DNA of 64,000 nucleotides from Voacanga thouarsii (taxonomy: Eukaryota > Streptophyta > Magnoliopsida > Gentianales > Apocynaceae). Position 1 is the stretch's first letter; every line of letters begins with the position of its first letter. The notes under the pieces were generated by a model, which was given only the letters and a program-made list of their open reading frames with translations, did not search any database and was not told the origin of the DNA. The position numbers and the translations under genes are program-made. Where the stretch lies: the NCBI GenBank assembly GCA_026120185.1, contig JANUWF010001631.1:744001-808000 (forward strand), read 5' to 3'. Positions 58,361-64,000 of this stretch are shown piece after piece.

Positions 58361-58374
58361 ATCTCCACTTGCAC
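58361..58374 (-). other. Copia-D polypurine tract
   Basis: On the minus strand GTGCAAGTGGAGAT immediately before the LTR TG, the usual form in this Copia lineage. Confidence 0.8.
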
Positions 58375-58381
58375 TCTAAGA

Positions 58382-59290
58382 CTAAGTAAGTCCATAGGTG
58401 CCCACCCCTATGGAGTCTAAGTGTCTCATGAAGACTCTCTTAGCCAAAGGCTTGGTGAATGGATCTGCTAAATTGTTCTTGGAGAAAATCTATTCCACCA
58501 AGACTTCCCATCTCTGGATGAAATCCCAGATCAGGTGGTACTTCCTCTTGATGTGCTTCCCCTTCTTGTGGTTCCTGGGTTCTTTGGATTGTAATACTAC
58601 TCTAGTATTGTCACAATACATCACAATCGGCTTGTTCATGTGTGGCATGACTCCATGTTCTGAAAGGAATTTTTGGAGCCAGACTACTTCCTTGGATGCC
58701 TCCGGAGCTGCCACATACTCAGCTTCCATGGTCGAGTCAGCAATACAAGATTGCTTGATACTCTTCCATAAAATGGCTCATCTAGACAATATGAAGACAT
58801 ATCCACTAGTGAATTTTCTCTCATCCTTATCCTCCTGGAAGTCTGAGTCTGTGTATCCTGTAGGAACCAAGTCATCAGCCCAGTAAACCAGCATGTAATC
58901 TTTCGTTCCCTTAAGGTACTTAAGAAAATACTTTACAGCTTACCAATGAACCTCCCTAGGGTTTGACTGATATATGCTAACCAAGCCTACGCCCAAGCAG
59001 ATATCTGGCCTAGTACACAACATGACATACATGAGACTTCCCACAGCCGAAGCGTAGAGAATCCTACTCATTCTATTCTTTTCTTCTTGAGTCTTAGGAT
59101 AGTCCCTTGAAGAAAATGACAACCCATGTCTGCAAGGAATTAGAGCTCTCTTGCATGAGTCCATGTTATACTTGGCCAGTATCTTGTCAATGTATGCCAC
59201 TTGGGATAATCCTAACATTCTCTGCTTCTTATTTCTAAGAAGTCTAATCCTGAGAATGTAGTTGGCTTTTCCCAAGTCCTTCATACTGAA
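58382..59290 (-). pseudogene. Copia-D RNase H and RT C-terminus
   Basis: It reads from FSMKDLGKANYILRIRLLR, then LGLSQVAYIDKILAKYNM, AVGSLMYVMLCTRPDICLG, the GYTDSDFQEDKD motif, then MEAEYVAAPEASKEVVWLQK and IVMYCDNTRVVLQS, HKKGKHIKRKYH. It ends NNLADPFTKPLAKRVF...YGLT with a TAG at 58382-58384. All lie in one frame with about five stops. RNase H acidic residues (Asp of GYTDSD, Glu of MEAEY, Asp of YCDN) are present. This is the full-length counterpart to the Copia-1 remnant at 5308-5547. Confidence 0.87.
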
Positions 59291-59960
59291 TTAACTAGAT
59301 AGCCAAACCTTTGTAGATGACAATGATCCTACATCATTTCCAATGAGTAGAATGTCATCCACATACAAGACAGGAAAAAACATATTAATGCCTTTAAGTT
59401 TTCTGTACACGCATGGTTCATCCTCATTTTAAATGAATCCATAAGACTTTATAGTCTCATCAAAACGAATGTTCCATGCTCTCGATGCCTGCTTAAGTCC
59501 ATAAATGGACTTCTTAAGCTTGCAAACTATATGTTCTTAGCCTTCAGCAATAAAGCCTTCCAGTTGGGACATATAGATGTCTTCACTAAGATGGCTATTT
59601 AAAAATGCCGTCTTGACATCCATTTGCCATATCTCATAGTCATAATGACATGCGATGGTAATGATGATACGGATGGACTTAAGCATGGCTACTGGGGAAA
59701 AGGTTTCCTCATAATTGATTCCCTCTTTCTGAGTATACCCTTTCACCACAAACCTAACTTTGAAGGTTTCCACTTTCCCATCCACTCCCCTCTTTCTCTT
59801 GTATACCCACTTACACCCAATAGATTTTATCCCTTCAGGTGAAGCTACAAGATCCTAAACCTGCTTGAAGTACAAAGACTTAATCTCGGCTTTCATTGCT
59901 TCATACCATAGATTTGCATCGACATCAGCAATAGCCTCATCGTATCTAGTGGGGTCTTAT
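59291..59960 (-). pseudogene. Copia-D reverse transcriptase
   Basis: Same frame as RNase H. It has KWVYKRKRGVDGKVETFK, EETFSPVAMLKSIRIIITIA, QMDVKTAFLNSHLSEDIYM, KLKKSIYGLKQASRAWNIRF, and the catalytic YVDD box intact at 59354-59365. Stops interrupt at the Trp of Q-V-W, after EGFIAEG and in the G-F-I region. Copia-1 has Asn in the same box, so the pair shows which state is ancestral. Confidence 0.88.
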
Positions 59961-60960
59961 TCCTAATGGTCAGAGACTAGCTCAAAAGCTTTTCCAGTCC
60001 ATCTCTTTGGAACCCTAGACACTTTCCCACTACGATGAGGCTTTAATTGCACATGCTCTTGAGGCTGTGCCTTTTCTTGTTCCACAATCGGGTCAGAAGA
60101 AGTTGATTTTGAAGATAACTTCTCCTCAAGTTCTAACCTAGTTGAACCTTTAGTGGAGGTACTCTGATCATCCTCTAAGTATCTAGCATTGGTACTAACC
60201 AGCACTTTCTACTCTTTAGGATGACAAAAGAAACCACCATTTATCCCTTTGGGATACCTAACAAAATAGCATAATTCTGATCTTGGTTCCAACTTGTCTC
60301 CCTTGACCAGTACATAAGCTGGGCAACTCCATATCCTGAAATGATTCAGACTTGGCTTACGCCCAGTCCACATCTTATAGGGAGTCCTAGGTACTGACTT
60401 GGAAGGCACCAAGTTCACAATGTATGCCACTGTTTCCAGGGCATATCCCCAAAAAAACACTGGAAGAGTAGCATAAGATATCATGCTTCAGACCATTTCC
60501 ATCAATGTCCTATTCCTTCTCTCAGCTACTCCATTCTGCTGGGGTTTCCCCGATGTAGCTGAGATACTATTCCATGATGTCCCTTGTAGTCTTTGAATTC
60601 ACCCAAGAGGTACTCTCTACCATGATCCGATCGTAAGGTCATGATCAATTTACCTGTCCGACGCTCCACTTCAGCCTTGAACTCCTTAAACTTGTCAAAA
60701 GAGTCAGACTTACGTCTTATCAGGTAAATGTAACCAAACCTTGTACAATCATCCATTAAAGTGATAAAGTACTCAAAACCCCCTCTAGTTGATATAGACA
60801 AGGGACCACACATATCAGTGTGAGCAAGACTCAATATCTTCTTGGCTCTATCAGCCTTAGGGGTAAATGACCTTTTGGTCATCTTTCTCATCAGGCAGGA
60901 CTCACACTGAGGCTAATTTTTCAATCTCAATGAGCCCAAAAGCCCATCATCGATTAACCT
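59961..60960 (-). pseudogene. Copia-D integrase core and linker, with frameshift
   Basis: The core opens at 60526-60891: RKMTKRSFTPKADRAKK, LAHTDMCGPLSI with the first Asp, MDDCTRFGYIYLI, and RSDHGREYL with the second Asp. The Glu region after it is disturbed, with the frameshift between 60485 and 60525. In the new frame come MISYATLPVFFWGYALETVAYIVN (60209-60484) and the variable acidic linker up to RSGKVSRVPKRWTG (59963-60205), which leads into RT. Confidence 0.85.
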
Positions 60961-61470
60961 TTAAATCTTGGTTAAGTTTATATAACCTAACCTTAGATGC
61001 CAAAGATAAGAGTCATTGACATTGGTCTTTCTCTTCCTTGTTAAAGGTTCAGATTGAGCGTTATTTAATTGATTGTTAATAGGGTTTAAGAAAAATAGAT
61101 TTCCATACATGTGCCCAGTACATAAAATTTCTCTATCTCTACTGATAGAAATACCAGAATGGAAAGATACAAAATATCCTTTATTTATTAGTTTCGCAAC
61201 CGAAATCAAATTCTGTCAAAATCTAAGTACATATAAAATATCTTTCAAAACCACGATTCTATTATAATAAAAAATAAGATCCAGCTCTCCCACTGCAAGG
61301 GCCCAAACTTGTGCTCCATTTCCCACACGTAGTCCATATTCGCCCTTATGGAGTCTTCTAATCTTTCTAAACCCCTGCAAGGAGTTATAGATATGATCAG
61401 TGGCTCCTGAATCAACAATCCAAGTAGAAGTTGACCCAACCATTGACATAGACTCCAGATAGAAAACATT
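60961..61470 (-). pseudogene. Copia-D protease and GAG-pre-integrase
   Basis: It continues the gag frame: TWIVDSGATDHI with an intact D-S-G catalytic triad near 61394-61420, then LRVGNGAQVWALAVGELDL. After a stop at about 61213 comes NLISVAKLINKGY, then DSYLWHLRLGYINLTKI, where the zinc site His of the family's L-G-H reads Tyr, then CESCLMRKM with the Cys pair. Confidence 0.84.
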
Positions 61471-62277
61471 ACCTCTGGGGTTTTTCTTAGCTTGAGGATC
61501 TGGACACTTCTTTTTCCAGTGTCCCTTCAGTCCACATCTGAAGCACTTGCCCTTGGGTTTATCTTTACGCTGGGTCTTGGGCTGGGCTGCTGCGTTCCCC
61601 TTCTTCTTCTTGAACTTCCTAGGCTTGGGCCTAGTCCTAGATGATGAAGCCTTAGCAATCATAGCCTTTGATTATAGCTTTATGACCTTCTCCGCCATCT
61701 AGAGCTCCTTCATCAACTCAGTTAAGTTCATGTTTAACTTGTTCATGTTGTAATTCAACTCGAACTGAGTAAAGGAACCAAGTAGACATTCGAGAACCAT
61801 GCCCACTTGCTTCTTAGGGTCAATAACAGCCCCTAAGATTTCTACCTCCTCGAAAACAGCAATCATCTTGAGCATATACTCTCTGACTGATGCTTCCTTA
61901 GCCATCTTAGTGTTAATGATAGTTCAAAGAACCTCCCGCCTTGCGGGCCAGCTCTTATTCGCGAACATCGTGGCTAATGATTGAGTTATATCATACGTAG
62001 TGGCCATGTGCTCATGTTTGGATTGGAGTACATTAGACATGGAGGCCAACATGTAACAACGAGCCATCTCGTCGGCCTTCTTCCATGTCTTCTGAGTCTT
62101 ATGCTCCTCGGTGGTGGAACACTCCCTGATAACAGGGTAGCTTTCGTAAAGGACATACTTATACTTTTTTACTGTGAGTACTATGACTAAATTTCTCTTC
62201 CAGTCCACATAGTTTGGTCCCGTTAACTTATTCTCTCTAAGAATAACAGTCAATGGACTAAAAGAACCTCCCACCAT
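61471..62277 (-). pseudogene. Copia-D gag
   Basis: The ATG at 62275-62277 (MVGGSFSPLTVILRENKL) fits the usual Copia gag start better than the upstream ATG of the same open frame at 62397. The capsid region has NYVDWKRNLVIVL, YMLASMSNVLQSKHEHM, then a stop at about 61921, then ASVREYMLKMIAVFEEVEILG and LECLLGSFTQFELNYNMNK. A basic linker precedes a CX2CX4HX4C knuckle (CFRCGLKGHWKKKC, 61504-61545). Two or three stops, no frameshift. Confidence 0.86.
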
Positions 62278-63942
62278 TTCTGAAAAATCGAAAATAAAAG
62301 AAAAGAATTTAGTTTGTGAAAACAAAACAAATTTGTGCACTTTGTCCTTATTCTCAAAACTGATAATAATTAATTTGGCTCTTAGGAAAACTGACATAGC
62401 TTCTTAGGAAGATTAACAGTTCCCTAAGCAAAATGTGTTAACTACCACAAATTAATTTCCCTTCTAGATAATGATCCAGAAGATAACTCCATCGAGGGGA
62501 TGGCTATTTCCTCTCATTTTATATAGACATACCTCGCACTATAACCTCCAACGAGGGGCTGGCCGATCATAGTACGTGTCCCAGGTTATTAATTACATCC
62601 TTCTATTAGATTTAGATCCTTGTGGTATCCCTATTCTATACAGGTTCACTCCCAGGGTAACGCGAGAGTACCCATGATCTCTAATAAGGATCGTGATGGA
62701 AGCCGTGGGGCCGTTAGAACCCCTCTCCCACTTAGTCTTTTAAAGAAAGGGTTTTTCTGAAAAATATCCTTTTGAAAATTTCCATTAAGTTTTCCCTTTA
62801 ACTAAAAAATAAAACGTCTAAATCCATTAAAATCTCTATGTCAATGTATATATCCTTTGAGATATTTTTTCATGGACTAATTTTATTTAAGATAAAAAAA
62901 CTTAATTATTTCAAAAATTTTCCAATTAAAACTCTCTAGGGACTTTGGTCTCAAATTTATTTGAGAAAATAATTTTTCTTGTGTCAAAATAAAACAAAAT
63001 GGCTTTCTATTTGAACTTACAAAAATATCTAAATCCAATATATTTTTTATGTTAAGAATTAAATCCTTTGAGAAAATATCTAAGGATTAATTTTTATTCA
63101 AGCTAAAATAACCATTTAATTTTTAGAAAAATGTTTTCTTGTCAAAAATATTCCTAAAGACTTTGGTTTTTGAGAAACTGTGCACATAGGTACATAAAAA
63201 AATAAATAGTATGCTAGAAAACAGTAGACATTTTCATGCTTTTCTATTAAACCTAAGTGCTCAAATAATAAAATTAAGCATAATAATTAATGGTCTTATT
63301 TAATCTTAAAATCACTTACTAATACTTTTCACGCAAAAATATTCCATGAATATTAACTATTGCAAAAATATTAACTTCGCCTAGTATGGACCCCAAAACC
63401 AAAAGAAAAACGCAATAAAAATTACGAGGGAAAAATAAAAAATTTCTCCTTGGTCCACTGCACCCGCCGCATTGGATCAAGCACCGCTATCTACACTGTG
63501 GTCCATTGCACCCACCGCACAGAACCAGGACCCATGGGTGACCTAAAATCCACAGCGTGTCTAGACCCTAGCCGGCACCGGTTCGGGCAGCCTAGTCGGC
63601 GCCGGTGCCAATCTAGACAAGTTTTTTTTTTCTATTATTGTAATTTTCTTCTGACAAATTTCTTTTGTTTTTCTGTGCAACTTTTGGTACCATTAGCTCT
63701 TCGATTTCAATCACAATACAATGAAATCAACCAAAACCAACAATCACCTATAACCTTTAATATCGGGCTTACACGATTTGTTAAGAAAAATAGTAAATTA
63801 CAAATCTCATATACCTCAATCCGAGAGATTTAACAAAGAATCTATCCATACCAAAACAGAAAAGGATCACAGTTTAATCCACACATGTGTCCAGTTTTAT
63901 TCAACTAGATGCATGCTCCCGATATTTTCACAAAACCTTCAT
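62278..63942 (-). other. Copia-D untranslated leader
   Basis: About 1.66 kb between primer site and gag. No gene is visible. It is AT-rich except for a GC-rich island at about 63440-63620. That island holds a repeated 22-bp motif (63451-63472 and 63499-63520) and a predicted hairpin (63558-63619). Leader structures of this type could serve RNA packaging or dimer formation, but nothing here proves it. Confidence 0.6.
63558..63619. other. Two-step hairpin in Copia-D leader
   Basis: Outer arms TGTCTAGA (63558-63565) and TCTAGACA (63612-63619) and inner arms GGCACCGG (63574-63581) and CCGGTGCC (63602-63609) are perfect complements, with small bulges between and a 20-nt loop. Confidence 0.65.
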
Positions 63943-63954
63943 GCTTTGATACCA
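63943..63954 (-). other. Copia-D primer-binding site
   Basis: On the minus strand TGGTATCAAAGC, one mismatch from the initiator-Met site, 2 bp from the LTR end at 63957. Confidence 0.87.
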
Positions 63955-63956
63955 AT

Positions 63957-64000
63957 TGAAGGTATAAAAAGGAGAAAACATAGGGCACGCAGTGTGAGAC
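63957..64000 (-). repeat. End of Copia-D 5' LTR
   Basis: The last 44 bp of the LTR on the minus strand, ending TATACCTTCA; the rest lies outside the window. Confidence 0.7.

Larger units (their letters stand above)
58175..64000 (-). mobile_element. Copia-D, Ty1/Copia retrotransposon (Tork/Angela-like)
   Basis: On the minus strand from the right: end of the 5' LTR (63957-64000), primer site 63943-63954, a long leader, gag, protease, integrase, RT, RNase H, polypurine tract and the start of the 3' LTR at 58360. The coding part is full length (about 3.9 kb) with one main frameshift near 60490-60525 and many stops. The 3' LTR seems truncated, because sequence matching the 5' LTR end is not found before LTR-G sequence begins. 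Confidence 0.88.

Noticed and set aside
58398..58886. Plus-strand frame of 162 codons
   Set aside because: It is the antisense shadow of the Copia-D RNase H coding region, which has clear motifs on the minus strand.

Overview
This window looks like repeat-dense heterochromatin from a flowering plant. I found no host gene, tRNA or rRNA. Almost all of it belongs to LTR retrotransposons of two superfamilies. Ty3/Gypsy elements carry gag-protease-RT-RNase H-integrase-chromodomain, which resembles the Tekay/Del chromovirus lineage. Ty1/Copia elements carry gag-protease-integrase-RT-RNase H, which resembles the Tork/Angela lineage. The base composition is AT-rich, and every coding region is broken by nonsense codons, frameshifts or deletions.

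Layout: 1-1572 is LTR-like. 1573-7273 is Copia-1 (+), a leader plus decayed gag-pol with its 3' LTR. Gypsy-B (+) is the broken host element on the left half, in pieces at 7274-7999, 23540-24524 and 26237-29871. A minus-strand Copia LTR (8000-9475 and 23253-23539) lies in Gypsy-B, and inside that LTR sits a full-length Gypsy-A (+, 9476-23252) with two 4.29 kb LTRs. A second Copia solo LTR (24525-26236) cuts the Gypsy-B integrase.

Gypsy-C (-) runs from 29872 rightward: 3' LTR 29872-33320, 5' LTR from 49174 until it is cut at 50452. It contains a solo LTR of the Gypsy-A family (33500-37798). It also contains a plus-strand solo LTR of a third family (LTR-G, 41572-47446), which itself carries a 1994-bp solo LTR (LTR-F, 45365-47358). 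From 50453 to about 58174, Gypsy-C's 5' LTR is interrupted by a minus-strand tandem of LTR-G family units with short non-coding interiors, and these carry another Copia solo LTR (56099-57844). The right end (about 58175-64000) is Copia-D (-), readable through gag and pol with one main frameshift and many stops. Its 5' LTR leaves the window.

The layers give an order of events: Gypsy-B is oldest; Gypsy-C and a Copia LTR inserted into it; Gypsy-A, the LTR-G copies and the Gypsy-A-family solo LTR came later; LTR-F and the 56 kb Copia solo LTR are later still. Three solo LTRs keep perfect 5-bp target duplications (TTTAG, ATTAT, CAATT). The least expected structures are a tRNA-like A-box/B-box module kept in five Gypsy LTRs, a promoter-like block about 55-90 bp from the 3' end of LTRs of several families, an acidic reading frame between primer-binding site and gag in two Gypsy elements, and the tandem non-autonomous LTR-G array.
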